Assembly: GCF_025153475.1 (NCBI RefSeq) | Contig: NZ_JANZXA010000003.1 | Location: forward strand, 1-64,000 | Source: Novosphingobium mangrovisedimenti | Lineage (GTDB): Bacteria; Pseudomonadota; Alphaproteobacteria; Sphingomonadales; Sphingomonadaceae | DNA: 64,000 nucleotides | Direction: 5' to 3' | Shown: positions 7,448 through 18,493 of the stretch, one piece after another | How positions within the stretch are numbered: position 1 is the stretch's first letter | Layout of the letters: every line of letters starts with the position of its first letter | The notes under the pieces: model-generated | What the model was told of the DNA's origin: nothing | What the model saw: the letters and a program-made list of their open reading frames with translations, nothing else | Database searches by the model: none | Made by a program: the position numbers and the translations under genes

Positions 7448-8759
7448 GCGGGGCCTACGCTTCCACTTCCACCGTCGAGGTCGGTGCCAATCCCTTCTCG
7501 CGCCGCGCGGTGTTGGGGATCGTGCTGCTCGGCAGCGCGCTGTTCATGGCGCTCCTGTGGATGATCGGTACCGGAACCGGCTTCGGTTCGGCCAACGACG
7601 GGCAGGCGCATGCCGGCAGCAAGGGGCTGACCGGCTATGCGGCGATGGCGGACTATCTGGAAAGACGCGGCTATTCCGTGCGCCGTGTGCGCAACGAAGG
7701 CGCTCTCGACAAGCCGGGGCTGCTGGTCCTGACGCCGCCTGCCGGTGCCGACGGCAAGGAGATCGACAAGATCGTGGAGGCGCGCCGCTACGTCGGCCCG
7801 ACGCTGGTGATCGGCCCCAAGTGGGTGGCACTGCCGCCGACCCGCGACCAGACCGAAGCGAAGAAGGGCTGGGTGCGGCTGGTGGGAACCCAGCCGCCGC
7901 ATTGGCCGGGATTCCTCGACGACGTGTCGGTCGATATGGGCAAGGTCGATGCCAACGGCCAGAAAGCGGAATGGCAGGGGCTGGGCCTTGCCGGGACGCT
8001 GCCCGACCGCGACCACATGCTGTGGGGCAAGGGCCCCCGGCTCATGCCGCTGGTGACCGAGAAGGACGGGCGCATCCTTGCCGCGCTGATCGACGATGGC
8101 GGATACTATCCCTCCTTCGAACACGCTGCGGGGCGGCGGTTCCGCACGGTCGATGACGAGGAGATCTATCCGCTCGTCATCGTGTTCGAGCCGGACCTGC
8201 TCGACAATTACGGCATGGCCAGCCGCGGGAGCGCCGAACTGGCCGAGACGCTGGTGCGCGCGAGCGGTGTCGGGCCGGGCGGGCCGGTCCTGTTCGACCT
8301 GACGCTCAATGGCCTCGGTCGCGCCGACAACCTGCTGACTCTGGCCTTCACGCCGCCGTTTCTGGCCGCGACGCTATGCCTGCTGCTGGCGGCGCTGATC
8401 GTCGGCTGGCGCGCCTTCCTGCGCTTTGGTCCGCCGCTGGCGCAGGACCGGGCGATCGCTTTCGGCAAGCGCGCGCTGGTTGCCAATTCCGCTGGACTGG
8501 TGCGGCGTTCGGGCCGGTTGCACTTGCTGGCGGGGCCCTATGTCGACCGTGCCCGCGAGCGGCTGGTCCAGGCACTCGCGCTGCCGCGCACGCTCGATCC
8601 CGAACATGCCGAGCAGGCGATAGACCGCGCGCTGCAGGCCCGACACGGTGATGCCGAACCCTTTACGGCGATTGCCGCGCGCCTGCGGGCGGCGCGGCGT
8701 CCGCACGATCTCCTGAAAGCCGCGCGCGATCTTCACGCGCTCGAAAGGATGCTGATCCA

Positions 8760-8763
<4 letters not shown>
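7444..8763 (+). CDS. DUF4350 domain membrane protein
   Basis: A 439-residue protein with an N-terminal transmembrane helix ([20 protein letters not shown]), a large extracytoplasmic part, and a second helix near residues 300-320 ([17 protein letters not shown]). The extracytoplasmic part resembles DUF4350/GATase-like folds ([26 protein letters not shown]). A soluble C-terminal tail follows. Both ends overlap neighbours by 4 bases (ATGA), which indicates coupled translation with the DUF4129 protein and the MoxR ATPase. DUF4350 proteins accompany MoxR modules in many bacteria; the biochemical role is not known. Confidence 0.8.
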
Positions 8764-9749
<986 letters not shown>

Positions 9750-9751
9750 GC

Positions 9752-11080
9752 ATGGGCACGCGTTTCGCCCCGATCGTTCCGACCACCCGCGCGGCGGCGC
9801 TGCTGGCGCTCGCCGCGCCCGTCGCGCTGGTGATTGGCGCGACGCGGCCGGACGCCTGGGTGATCGCGCCGCTGGCGGGCATCGTGGTCTTCGCGCTCGT
9901 GTTCGTCGATGCACTGCTGGCCGGGCGGCTGGAAGACTTGCGCGTCGTCGCGCCCCGCGATGTCGAGGTCGGGGCCGGGGAGGAGATGGGGCTGCACGTG
10001 CGCCTCTACGGCGGCCATCCTTCGGCCCTGCAGGCCGCGCTGGCCTGCGATCCGCGTCTCGTGCCGGGCGGTCGCATGACTTTCGATCTGGCGTCCGAGG
10101 GTGGTGGATGGCGCGGTACCGGGCGCTTCACGCCGTCGCGCCGTGGTACCGGGCGGGTAAGCCGCGTCTGGCTGCGCTGGACGGGGCCGCTCGGACTGGG
10201 CGCGCGCCAGCTCCAGGGGGATCTCGACGAGGAAGTGAGCGTCTGGCCCAATATCGCGGCGGTGCGTTCCCCGGCGCTGCAGACTTTCCTTAAGGACGCG
10301 CAGTTCGGCCTGATCGCACGGCGCATGCGGGGCGAGGGCACGCAGTTCGAATCGCTCGCCGAATACGAACCGGGCATGGACCGGCGCCGCATCGACTGGA
10401 AGGCGTCTGCCCGGCACGTCCATCTCTACGCCAAGGAATACGAGACCGAGCGCAACAACCAGATCGTCTTCGCCTTCGATTGCGGGCAGGCGATGTGCGA
10501 GCCGATCCAGGGCATGCCCCGGCTCGACCGCGCGGTTTCGGCTGCGCTGGCCACGGCCTACGTCGCGCTCAAGGGCGGCGACCGTGCGGCGTTGTTCGGT
10601 TTCGCCTCGCGGCCCGAGGTGTGGACGCCGTTCGTGGCCGCATCGGGCGAATTCCACCGCCTGCAACGTGCTGCCGCCGGGCTCGAATACCGCCCGGAGG
10701 CGCCCAACTTCACGCTGGCGCTGGCGACGCTCGCCAGCCGCCTGCAGCGCCGGTCGCTGATCGTGGTGTTTTCCGACTTCTCCGATCCCACCAGCGCCGA
10801 ACTGATGATCGAGAGCATCGGCCGCCTGGTCTCGCGCCACGTGGTGGTCTTCGTGACCATGACCGACGATGAGCTGGAGAGCTTTTCCGACGCGCCGCCC
10901 GACGATCTGGAGACGCTTTCCGAGGCAGTCTCCGCCGATCTCCTGCTGCGCCAGCGTGCGCTCGTCACGCATCGGCTGCGGCAACTCGGGGTCGATGTCG
11001 TGGAGGCGCCGTTCGATGCGATCGGGCCGCGCCTGCTCGACGCCTATCTGGACATCAAGCGATCGGGAGCGATCGGATGA
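9752..11080 (+). CDS. DUF58 domain (vWA-like) membrane protein
   Basis: A 442-residue protein with two N-terminal hydrophobic segments (about residues 12-50) and a DUF58 core. The family signature is visible as EYEPGMDRRRIDWKASAR followed by the YAKEYETERN strand. The vWA-like part contains FAFDCGQAM and IVVFSDFSD, Asp/Ser positions consistent with a degenerate metal-ion site. It is the usual partner of a MoxR ATPase and is separated from it by only 2 bases. The downstream SpoIIM-like gene overlaps its stop (ATGA). Function is inferred from association. Confidence 0.88.
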   Translation: MGTRFAPIVPTTRAAALLALAAPVALVIGATRPDAWVIAPLAGIVVFALVFVDALLAGRLEDLRVVAPRDVEVGAGEEMGLHVRLYGGHPSALQAALACDPRLVPGGRMTFDLASEGGGWRGTGRFTPSRRGTGRVSRVWLRWTGPLGLGARQLQGDLDEEVSVWPNIAAVRSPALQTFLKDAQFGLIARRMRGEGTQFESLAEYEPGMDRRRIDWKASARHVHLYAKEYETERNNQIVFAFDCGQAMCEPIQGMPRLDRAVSAALATAYVALKGGDRAALFGFASRPEVWTPFVAASGEFHRLQRAAAGLEYRPEAPNFTLALATLASRLQRRSLIVVFSDFSDPTSAELMIESIGRLVSRHVVVFVTMTDDELESFSDAPPDDLETLSEAVSADLLLRQRALVTHRLRQLGVDVVEAPFDAIGPRLLDAYLDIKRSGAIG

Positions 11081-12126
11081 ACGCCGCTGTCTACACCCCC
11101 TCTGCCATCGAAACCGCGGCGCTGCGCTCCGATCGGTTCCGGCTCGAGCGCGAGGCGGACTGGAAGCGGCTCGAGGCGATCGTCACGCGCATGGAGAAAG
11201 GCCGCCTCCGGGGCATTTCCGACGAGGACCTGCTGGCATTGCCGGGGCTCTACCGCACGGTGGCGTCGAGCCTCTCGATCGCGCGCGAGACCTCGCTCGA
11301 TGCCGCGACCCTCGCCTATCTCGAGGGGCTGGTGCAGCGTGCCTGGTTCGTCGTCTACGGGCCGCGTTCGTCGCTATGGACGTGGCTGCGCGGCTTCCTG
11401 GGCGGTGGCTGGAGCGCGGCGGTGCGGGCGATCTGGCTCGATGTGCTGATTGCCTTCGCCGTCATGGTCGCGGGCGCGACGGTCGGCTGGCTGCTCGTGA
11501 GCCACGATCCCGAATGGTACTATGCCATGGTCGGGCGCGAAATGGCGGGTCCGCGCGTGCCGGGCGCGAGCGCGCAGGTGCTGCACGAAACCCTGTTCGG
11601 TCAGCCCCGGCAGGATGGCCTGAGCCTTTTTGCTGCACAACTGTTCAGCAATAATGCGCAAGTCTCGATCCTTGCCTTTGCGCTGGGTTTCGCGCTTGGC
11701 GTGCCGTCGTTGCTGCTGCTGGTTCACAACCTTGCGGGGCTGGGGGCGATGGCCTGGGTCTATCATCAGGCCGGGCTTACGCTGGACTTCGCCGGCTGGA
11801 TCGCCGTGCATGGCACGACGGAGCTGTTCGCGATCCTGCTCGCGGGGGCGGCCGGGCTGCACATCGGCCGGTCGATGGCCTTCCCGGGCAACCGTCCGGT
11901 ACTCCAGGCGACGGCGGAGGCCGGGCGGCGCGCGGCCCTGGTGATGACCGGCGTCGTTCTGATGCTGGTGGTCGCGGCGCTGCTTGAAGGCTTTGCCCGT
12001 CAGCTCGTCAACGAGACCCTGGGGCGCTCTGCCATCGGTGGTTTCATGCTCATGCTGTGGAGCACCTATTTCTTCGCGTTCAGGGGCAATGCCGGTCTCA
12101 CGCGGCAGCAGGAGGAACAGCGGTGA
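11077..12126 (+). CDS. stage II sporulation protein M-like integral membrane protein
   Basis: A 349-residue polytopic protein of the SpoIIM family. A soluble, charged N-terminal third is followed by about five or six transmembrane segments (for example AIWLDVLIAFAVMVAG, VSILAFALGFALGVPSL, AALVMTGVVLMLVVAALL). The family feature HGTTELFAILLAGAAGL is present around residues 247-263. In non-sporulating bacteria these proteins are encoded with RDD and MoxR/DUF58 genes and probably act in membrane transport or envelope assembly. Its stop overlaps the GTG start of the RDD gene. Confidence 0.85.
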   Translation: MNAAVYTPSAIETAALRSDRFRLEREADWKRLEAIVTRMEKGRLRGISDEDLLALPGLYRTVASSLSIARETSLDAATLAYLEGLVQRAWFVVYGPRSSLWTWLRGFLGGGWSAAVRAIWLDVLIAFAVMVAGATVGWLLVSHDPEWYYAMVGREMAGPRVPGASAQVLHETLFGQPRQDGLSLFAAQLFSNNAQVSILAFALGFALGVPSLLLLVHNLAGLGAMAWVYHQAGLTLDFAGWIAVHGTTELFAILLAGAAGLHIGRSMAFPGNRPVLQATAEAGRRAALVMTGVVLMLVVAALLEGFARQLVNETLGRSAIGGFMLMLWSTYFFAFRGNAGLTRQQEEQR

Positions 12127-13040
12127 GCGTGGCCCCCGCCCGCCTTCGCGCCTCGGGCCGGGACCGTGTGCTCGTGACGCCCGAGGGCATCGCGCTGACG
12201 GTTACCGTCGCCAGCCGCGGCGCGCGGGCGGGCGCGCTGTTTCTCGACCTGATCTTCATTGTCTTGCTGATGGTCGGCTCGACCATCGCCCTCCTCGCCA
12301 TTGCCGGGGGCGCGGCGCAGGTCCTCGACGAGGCGAAAAGCGGATCGGCGGCGGGGCATGCCCTGCAGTTCCTGCTGATCGTGTGGATCGTGATCATGTT
12401 CCTGTTCCGCAACGCCTACTTCCTGTTCTTCGAACTGGGGCCGCGCGGGGCGACGCCGGGCAAGCGGCTGACCGGCATCCGCATAGCCGCGCGTGACGGC
12501 GGGCGGCTGACGGCGGACATGGTCATCGCGCGCAACCTGCTGCGCGACATCGAACTGTTCCTGCCGCTCGTGTTCTTCCTGTCGGCCGGCGCGGACAGCG
12601 GCTGGGCGTGGATGGCGGCGACGGCATGGCTCCTGCTGTTCCTGCTCTTCCCGCTGTTCAACCGCGACGTGCTGCGGGCCGGGGATGTCATCGCCGGATC
12701 ATGGGTGCTCGAACGGCCGCGCCAGAAGCTGGAGGCGGCGATGACCGACCTGCGCGACAAGGATGCGGACGCGCAGGCATCGCGCCACCGCTATCAGTTC
12801 GACGACGAGCAGCTCGCGGTCTACGGCGAATTCGAACTCCAGGCGCTCGAACGGGTGCTGCGGGAGGATCGCCAGCAGTCGATCGACACCGTCTATCAGA
12901 CCATCGCCGAGAAGATCGGCCGCAACGATGGCTGGAACGACGAGAAGGCATTCCTCGAAGATTACTATGCCCAGTTGCGGGCACGGCTCGAAGGCGGCAT
13001 GCGGATGGGCCGGCGCAAGGCCGACAAGTTCTCCGAGTAA
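12123..13040 (+). CDS. RDD family membrane protein
   Basis: A 305-residue protein. The start is taken as GTG 12123: it overlaps the upstream TGA (GTGA) and has AGGAGG about 10 bases upstream, whereas the earlier ATG lies deep inside the SpoIIM gene. The RDD domain occupies about residues 25-170: first helix LFLDLIFIVLLMVGSTIALL, the signature GPRGATPGKRLTGIRI, and further helices to DVLRAGDVIAGSWVL. A hydrophilic C-terminal extension of about 130 residues follows, ending in basic residues. RDD proteins are proposed transporters; here it closes the MoxR-type operon. Confidence 0.85.
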   Translation: MSVAPARLRASGRDRVLVTPEGIALTVTVASRGARAGALFLDLIFIVLLMVGSTIALLAIAGGAAQVLDEAKSGSAAGHALQFLLIVWIVIMFLFRNAYFLFFELGPRGATPGKRLTGIRIAARDGGRLTADMVIARNLLRDIELFLPLVFFLSAGADSGWAWMAATAWLLLFLLFPLFNRDVLRAGDVIAGSWVLERPRQKLEAAMTDLRDKDADAQASRHRYQFDDEQLAVYGEFELQALERVLREDRQQSIDTVYQTIAEKIGRNDGWNDEKAFLEDYYAQLRARLEGGMRMGRRKADKFSE

Positions 13041-13045
13041 CCGCG

Positions 13046-13513
13046 ATGATCGAAACGCTGACAATCGTGCCCGACGACCTGACGGGCGAGCAGGTTCTCG
13101 CCCTGCTGCAGCTGCATCTCGACGAGATGCACCAGTGGTCGCCGGCATGCAAAGTCCATGCAATGCCTGCCGAGCGGCTGCGCGAGAGCGATGTCACGTT
13201 CTTTTCCGCCTGGGACGGCGAGCACCTCGCCGGATGCGGCGCAATCAAGCATCTGGACGAGACCCATGGAGAGCTGAAGTCCATGCGCGCCGCGCCCGAA
13301 TATCGCGGCAAGGGCGTGGGCAAGGCGATCCTGCTGCGCCTGCTGGAAGAGGCGCGCAGGCGCGGCTACCGGCGCGTGAGCCTCGAGACCGGCCGCCCCG
13401 AACCGTTCCGGGCCGCGCAAAGCCTCTATGCCGCGCACGGCTTCACCGAATGCGCGCCGTTCGGGGACTATGTCTCGGACGAATTCTCGCTGTGCATGAC
13501 GAAAGAACTCTAA
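13046..13513 (+). CDS. GNAT family N-acetyltransferase
   Basis: A 155-residue acetyl-CoA-dependent acyltransferase. The ATG at 13046 lies 5 bases after the RDD stop; the longer open frame is a shadow. The acetyl-CoA loop is MRAAPEYRGKGVGKAIL (Q/RxxGxG/A type), and the C-terminal part has SLYAAHGFTECAPFGDY, a typical GNAT ending. It resembles putative acetyltransferases of the YjgM/PhnO-like group. The substrate is unknown. Its stop overlaps the next gene's start (TAATG), so two GNAT genes are paired. Confidence 0.85.
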   Translation: MIETLTIVPDDLTGEQVLALLQLHLDEMHQWSPACKVHAMPAERLRESDVTFFSAWDGEHLAGCGAIKHLDETHGELKSMRAAPEYRGKGVGKAILLRLLEEARRRGYRRVSLETGRPEPFRAAQSLYAAHGFTECAPFGDYVSDEFSLCMTKEL

Positions 13514-14025
13514 TGGAATTACGCCTCGCCAATCCCGCCGACGCTGCTGACCTTGCCCGGCTCGGCGCGCACAGCTTCACGGTGAAGTTCGGCCACCTCT
13601 ACCGGCCCGAGGACCTGCACGGGTTCCTTGCCGAAGCGCACACCGAGGCGAAAGCCGCGAAGGAAATCGCCGATCCCAAGATGCGCGTGATACTGGCCGA
13701 GCAGGACGGCAGGCTGCTGGGATACTGCAAGCTGGTGATGGCCTGCGGCTGGCCCGAGCACGCGCGGGGAGAGCGGGCGATCGAACTCAAGCAGCTCTAT
13801 ACCGATCCCGAGACCACCGGGCAGGGCATCGGCGCACGGCTGATGGACTGGGCGCTCGAAGAGGCCCGGCGCTTCGGCGCGGACGAAATCCAGCTCTCGG
13901 TCTATTCGGACAACCCCGGCGCGCAGAAGTTCTACCGGCGCTATGGCTTCGAAAAGGCCGCCGACATCCACTTCATGGTCGGCGAGCAGCGCGACGAGGA
14001 GTTCCTGTTCGCCAAGGTGCTGTAA
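13513..14025 (+). CDS. GNAT family N-acetyltransferase
   Basis: A 170-residue acetyltransferase. The CoA-binding motif is QLYTDPETTGQGIGARLMDW, and the C-terminal motif is SDNPGAQKFYRRYGFEKAADI, followed by a strand ending the fold. It starts at an ATG overlapping the preceding stop and is not closely similar to the upstream GNAT, so this is not a recent tandem duplication. The pattern is close to RimI/PaiA-like enzymes, but the substrate cannot be read from sequence. Confidence 0.87.
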   Translation: MELRLANPADAADLARLGAHSFTVKFGHLYRPEDLHGFLAEAHTEAKAAKEIADPKMRVILAEQDGRLLGYCKLVMACGWPEHARGERAIELKQLYTDPETTGQGIGARLMDWALEEARRFGADEIQLSVYSDNPGAQKFYRRYGFEKAADIHFMVGEQRDEEFLFAKVL

Positions 14026-14047
14026 AGCCGCGCCCGAGAATGACACC

Positions 14048-14125
14048 CGTCATCCCAGCGCAGGCTGGGATCGTCGTGAGTGCGGCGCTACATCGAGAGC
14101 GATCCCAGCCTTCGTTGGGGTGACG
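14048..14125. repeat. intergenic palindromic repeat (REP/MITE-like)
   Basis: Two imperfectly palindromic arms, CGTCATCCCAGCGCAGGCTG at the left and CAGCCTTCGTTGGGGTGACG at the right, are inverted around a 30-odd-base spacer. Each arm is itself a small hairpin with GGGATCG next to it. The GTCATCCCAGC core is a widespread intergenic repeat type in sphingomonads. It lies between the convergent GNAT and P450 genes and could also act as a transcription stop. Confidence 0.7.
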
Positions 14126-14169
14126 ACTTGGGTGCGCACATTGGCAACCCTGGGATTTCGCGCTTCCCG

Positions 14170-15444
14170 CTAAGCCGCATCGAATTCGATGTGCAGCTGC
14201 GCGATGTTGCGGAAGCTGTAGGTCGGTTCGAATTCGTAGTGGCGGGCATCGGGCGGGCCGTGATGCGCCTCCGAAATGCGGATGTCCCTGGTGCGCCTGA
14301 GCAGTTCCTCGATCGCCACACGCGCTTCCAGCCGGGCCAGCGGCGCGCCCATGCAGGCGTGGCCGCCGCGGCTGAAGGCCATGTGATCGCGCAGGCCCTC
14401 GCGGTCCATGTCGAAGTCGTCGGGATGGGGGAAATGGCGCGGGTCGTTGCTGGCGCCGGTGAGGCTGACGTTGACCACGGTGCCTGCCGGTGTCTCGACC
14501 CCGGCGATCTCGGTCGACTTGCGCGCGAGGCGGTAGACGACCTTCACCGGCGGATCGATCCGCAGCGTTTCCTCGATGAAGTCGCCGATCTTTTCGGGCT
14601 CCGCGCGCAGGCGGGCCTGGATGTCCGGGCGGTCTCCCAGTACGCGGATGGCCATGGCGATCAGGCGCGATGTCGTGTCCTGCCCGGCGCCGAACAGGAA
14701 CCGCGCCATTTCCGCCAGCCGTTCATAGGGCGGCGCGCTGCCGTCCTTGAAGCGGGAATTGGCAAGGTCGCTCATCAGGTCGCCCTGCGGTTCGGACTGT
14801 CGGGCGAGGATGTAGCCGTCGAAGCGTTCCTTGAGGAAGATCAGCGGGTCCGCGCCGATCTTGTGGACGGCATCGCCGTCGAGCTGGCTGGGCGGCGCGC
14901 CTAGCATGTCCAGCAGTTCGGCCCGGTCGGCCATGGGAATGCCCATGATGTCGCTGATCGCGTACGTCGACGTCGCATGGGCAAACTGGGTCACGACCTC
15001 GCAGCGCCCCTCGGCCGCGAAGGCGTCGAACAGGCGGTTGACCAGCCCGCGCAGGTATTCCTCGTTGGCCTTGAGCCGCTTGAAGGTGAGCAGCGTGGTT
15101 AGCAGCGCACGGTGGCGGGTGTGCTCCTCGCCGTCGAAACAGACGAGATGCGCGGTCCAGGGTAGCTTGCTGCGGTGCGCCTCGAGCTGCTCGCTGATGT
15201 CGTCGCCCTCGGGCGTGAAGGGCAGCGGCGGCAGCGGGCCAAGCACCGAGACGGCCGAGGAAAAGGTGCCGTCGCGGCTGGTCAGGACTTCCACCGCCTC
15301 GTCGTAGCCGGAGACCACCATCGAATCGTGATAGGCCTCGCGCTGGACGGGCGCGGCGGCGCGCATTTGCGCGAAATACGCGCGCGGGTGGTCGATGACC
15401 TCGGGGTCCGAATAGAAATCGGGATAGTCCGGCTCGTCCGCCAC
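14170..15444 (-). CDS. cytochrome P450
   Basis: A 424-residue soluble class I P450. It begins with GTG at 15444, with GGGAGAG just upstream. The I-helix is FLFGAGQDTTSRL with the acid-alcohol pair, the ExxR is ETLR, and the heme loop is FSRGGHACMGAPLAR with the thiolate ligand at Cys364. Length and lack of a membrane anchor are typical of bacterial P450s that hydroxylate small hydrophobic compounds. No ferredoxin or ferredoxin reductase gene is nearby, so redox partners must come from elsewhere. The substrate is unknown; sphingomonads carry many P450s acting on terpenes, steroids and aromatics. Confidence 0.93.
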   Translation of the reverse strand: MADEPDYPDFYSDPEVIDHPRAYFAQMRAAAPVQREAYHDSMVVSGYDEAVEVLTSRDGTFSSAVSVLGPLPPLPFTPEGDDISEQLEAHRSKLPWTAHLVCFDGEEHTRHRALLTTLLTFKRLKANEEYLRGLVNRLFDAFAAEGRCEVVTQFAHATSTYAISDIMGIPMADRAELLDMLGAPPSQLDGDAVHKIGADPLIFLKERFDGYILARQSEPQGDLMSDLANSRFKDGSAPPYERLAEMARFLFGAGQDTTSRLIAMAIRVLGDRPDIQARLRAEPEKIGDFIEETLRIDPPVKVVYRLARKSTEIAGVETPAGTVVNVSLTGASNDPRHFPHPDDFDMDREGLRDHMAFSRGGHACMGAPLARLEARVAIEELLRRTRDIRISEAHHGPPDARHYEFEPTYSFRNIAQLHIEFDAA

Positions 15445-15518
15445 ATGCTCTCTCCCTTGGCGTTTTCGCCAGTTTGTTAGCAGGGCGGGAGCGAGTCAAT
15501 CGGGAAGCTGTACAGGCG

Positions 15519-16526
15519 TCAAAACCACTTGAGTTTCTTGGCGATGAGCACTTCCACGGCGAATATGCCGAAGCACAGGACGACGATGATCCAGAATCCG
15601 TGGCTTCCCGGGCTGGTGAGCGGAATGTCGCCGACGTTGATGCCCAGCAGGCCGGTGATGAAACTCAGCGGCAGGAAGATGCCCGCGACGATCGTGAGCA
15701 TGTTCTGCGTGCGCTCGGTGCTGGCGGCGGCGCGGGCGCGGATGTCGTCCTGCAGCACCAGCGCGCTTTCCTTGCTGATGTCGAGATCATCGAGATAGCG
15801 GCGCAGCCGTTCGATGGTTTCGGCGATCTCGCGCCGGTCGTCCTCCTCGAACCACGCGGGTGCGTTGTTGGCGATGGCCAGCAGCGCTTCGTGCTGGGGC
15901 GACATGTGCCGCTTGAGGCCGAGGCAGTTGCGGCGGATCGTGGCGATCTTGCCCAGCACGGCTTCGGCATTGTCGAGATCGCCTTCCTCGAGTTCGTCGA
16001 TCGCCTCGTTCATGTCGATGATCGAGTGGCTCATGCGGTCGATCAGGTGCTCGGTGATCGACGTTATCAGCGAGCCGGCGTCGACCGGGCCATTGCCGGC
16101 ATCGACCTCGTTGCAGGTCATGCGCGGCGTCTGCAGCGGCAGGCGCCGCAGGGTGACGATGTGCCGCCCGTCGGTCCACAGCTGCATCGAGAGCATGTCT
16201 TCCGGCTCGGCGCCGGGATTGAAATTGACGCCCCGCAGCGTGGCGACGAGCGTCTGTCCGTCGCGAAAGGCGCGCGGGCGGGTGGCCTCGCTGGTCAGTA
16301 GTTCGGCCGTCGGCTCGGGGATGCCGAGGCAGTCCTGAAGCCATTCCTGGACGCCGGGGTAGGTGCGCTGGAGGTGTATCCACAGCACCTCGTCTTCCGT
16401 CGCGGGCTGCCAGGTCTGGATCTCGTCCCAGCCTATCCTCGTACCGCCGCCCGTCCCATCGAGCACGCGGCCGAACAGGAGGGGCATGCCACCTTCGCCT
16501 TCATCGGTCAGGATCTCGCCGGTCAT
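15519..16526 (-). CDS. zntB: ZntB-like CorA superfamily metal transporter
   Basis: A 335-residue CorA-superfamily protein with a long cytoplasmic N-terminal domain, an alpha-helical stalk (many Glu/Asp/Arg, residues about 160-270) and two C-terminal transmembrane helices. The loop between them carries [15 protein letters not shown] in place of the Mg2+-selective GMN is a feature of ZntB-type zinc transporters. The start is set at the ATG at 16526; the open frame continues far upstream but only as an antisense shadow of ispG. It is divergent from ispG with about 100 bp between them. Zinc as substrate is inferred from the family. Confidence 0.88.
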   Translation of the reverse strand: MTGEILTDEGEGGMPLLFGRVLDGTGGGTRIGWDEIQTWQPATEDEVLWIHLQRTYPGVQEWLQDCLGIPEPTAELLTSEATRPRAFRDGQTLVATLRGVNFNPGAEPEDMLSMQLWTDGRHIVTLRRLPLQTPRMTCNEVDAGNGPVDAGSLITSITEHLIDRMSHSIIDMNEAIDELEEGDLDNAEAVLGKIATIRRNCLGLKRHMSPQHEALLAIANNAPAWFEEDDRREIAETIERLRRYLDDLDISKESALVLQDDIRARAAASTERTQNMLTIVAGIFLPLSFITGLLGINVGDIPLTSPGSHGFWIIVVLCFGIFAVEVLIAKKLKWF

Positions 16527-16625
16527 GACGCATGCATGCCCGAAATCGCGGGAAATCAAAAGGGAGAGAGCGATCCGGTGCAAACCGGCTTCAAACAGCA
16601 CGTTCGAACGCCTATAGGACGGCCC

Positions 16626-17753
16626 ATGTCCTCGATCAGACCCTGGCGCGATATCGAGCGCCGCAAGAGCCGCCAGATCATGGTCGGCAGCGTGCCCGTT
16701 GGCGGCGATGCCCCGATCACGGTGCAGACCATGACCAATACCCCCACGTCCGATGCGAAAGCGACGATCGACCAGATCCGCCGCTGCGAGGATGCCGGGG
16801 CGGACCTGATCCGCGTTTCGTGCCCCGATGTGGAGAGCACCACGGCCTTCCGCGAGATCGTGAAGGCGGCGCAAGTGCCGCTGATCGCGGACATCCATTT
16901 CCACTACAAGCGCGCGCTCGAAGCCGCCGACGCGGGCGCGGCCTGCCTGCGCATCAACCCGGGCAATATCGGCTCCGGCGAGCGCGTCGCCGAAGTCGTG
17001 CGCGCGGCCAAGGCCAACGGTTGCGCGATCCGCATCGGCGTCAATGCCGGCAGCCTCGAGAAGGATCTGCTCGAAAAATACGGAGAGCCCTGCCCCGAGG
17101 CGCTGGTGGAATCGGCGCTCGATCACATCAAGCTGCTGCAGGACCACGATTTTCACGAATACAAGGTGGCGGTGAAGGCCAGCGACGTATTCCTTGCCGT
17201 GGCGGCCTATCAGGGCTTGGCCGATGCGGTGGATTGCCCGCTGCATCTCGGCATTACCGAGGCGGGCGGCCTGATCGGCGGCACCGTGAAGAGCGCGATC
17301 GGCATCGGCAACCTGCTCTGGGCCGGCATCGGCGATACCCTGCGCGTCTCGCTCTCGGCCGAGCCCGAGGAGGAAGTGCGCGTCGGCTTCGAGATCCTGA
17401 AGGCGCTGGGCCTGCGCACGCGCGGCGTGCGGGTCGTCTCGTGCCCGTCCTGCGCGCGACAGGGTTTCGACGTGATCCGCACCGTGGAGGCGCTGGAAGC
17501 ACGCCTGCAGCACATCAAGACGCCGCTCTCGCTCTCGGTGCTGGGCTGCGTCGTCAACGGCCCGGGCGAAGCGCGCGAGACCGACATCGGCGTGACCGGC
17601 GGCGGCAACGGCAAGCACATGGTCTACCTGTCCGGCGTGACCGACCATCACGTGCAGAGCGAGGACATGCTCGATCACATCGTGGCGCTGGTCGAGGCCA
17701 AGGCGGCCGAGATCGAGGCTGCAGAGGCGGCACAGGCGGTCGCGGCCGCGTGA
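16626..17753 (+). CDS. ispG: 4-hydroxy-3-methylbut-2-en-1-yl diphosphate synthase (flavodoxin/ferredoxin)
   Basis: A 375-residue IspG (GcpE), the [4Fe-4S] enzyme converting MEcPP to HMBPP in the MEP pathway of isoprenoid synthesis. The N-terminal TIM-barrel-like domain includes [18 protein letters not shown] and [14 protein letters not shown]. The C-terminal domain has [13 protein letters not shown] and [11 protein letters not shown], which provide the three cluster cysteines, followed by a Glu (GEA) ligand. Length matches the compact bacterial form without an insert domain. Carotenoids and ubiquinone in this group rely on this pathway. The next gene overlaps its stop (GTGA). Confidence 0.97.
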   Translation: MSSIRPWRDIERRKSRQIMVGSVPVGGDAPITVQTMTNTPTSDAKATIDQIRRCEDAGADLIRVSCPDVESTTAFREIVKAAQVPLIADIHFHYKRALEAADAGAACLRINPGNIGSGERVAEVVRAAKANGCAIRIGVNAGSLEKDLLEKYGEPCPEALVESALDHIKLLQDHDFHEYKVAVKASDVFLAVAAYQGLADAVDCPLHLGITEAGGLIGGTVKSAIGIGNLLWAGIGDTLRVSLSAEPEEEVRVGFEILKALGLRTRGVRVVSCPSCARQGFDVIRTVEALEARLQHIKTPLSLSVLGCVVNGPGEARETDIGVTGGGNGKHMVYLSGVTDHHVQSEDMLDHIVALVEAKAAEIEAAEAAQAVAAA

Positions 17754-18469
17754 GCGCACTGGCCCGCGAACTGAAGCGCTTTGCAGTCTGTCTGCGCGAT
17801 GGTCTCAGGCTCTTCCACCTCGCGCCCGCCATTCCGCTGCTCGCCGTCGTTTTCGAGTTCGTGCAGCACGTGGTCGAAGTCAGGATCGGGTTGTTCGAGA
17901 GCAGGGCTGCTTTCAACGCCCTGACCTTGGATTCCACGCGCATGGCTTTCGGCTATGCCAAGGTTGCCGCGCTGTGGCTTTCGATGCTCCTGGCGACCCG
18001 TTTCTGGGCTAACCGGGCCGAAGAGCGGCCCTGGTGGAGCTTCGCGACCGTTGCCTGGCGGCCGCTTGGCATCGGCCTGTTGCTTTCCATCCTCGTGTCG
18101 ATTCCCGCGGCCCCCGGATGGGGACTCGCGCCCGGGGTCTTTCTGGCGCTGAACCTTGCGATCATGGCCGTGACTCTTCCTCTGGCAGTGCTCATCGTGG
18201 CCGGGCTTGTCGGGGACAGCGAAGCCACGTTGCGGGGCGTCTATCGCCATGGCTGGGGCAAGGGCTTGCGGATGTTGCTGTTCCTCCTGGCCGCCGTCAT
18301 TCCGCTTCTAGTCCTGCACTATGCCAATCATTTCTCGGCGTTTGGGCAAGGTCCCGTGGTTGTCTGGTCCCTGATGGCGTTCGATGCGGTTCTGGTCGGC
18401 GCGATCGCGGCGATTATGGGCACGATCATGCACCACGGCTATGCGCCGCCCGATCTTAACCGGTCCTAA
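17750..18469 (+). CDS. polytopic membrane protein of unknown function
   Basis: A 239-residue protein starting at GTG 17750, which overlaps the ispG stop (GTGA). About six hydrophobic helices are visible, among them [55 protein letters not shown] and [18 protein letters not shown]. There is no signature I recognise. The coupling to ispG suggests co-expression, but not necessarily a role in isoprenoid synthesis. Confidence 0.7.
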   Translation: MSALARELKRFAVCLRDGLRLFHLAPAIPLLAVVFEFVQHVVEVRIGLFESRAAFNALTLDSTRMAFGYAKVAALWLSMLLATRFWANRAEERPWWSFATVAWRPLGIGLLLSILVSIPAAPGWGLAPGVFLALNLAIMAVTLPLAVLIVAGLVGDSEATLRGVYRHGWGKGLRMLLFLLAAVIPLLVLHYANHFSAFGQGPVVVWSLMAFDAVLVGAIAAIMGTIMHHGYAPPDLNRS

Positions 18470-18493
18470 GCCTCCGGGTGCTAAGCTCGTGCC

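Noticed and set aside
16527-17759. N-terminal extension of the ZntB-like protein to 17759
   Set aside because: The extra 411 residues are antisense to ispG; the transporter homology begins at 16526.
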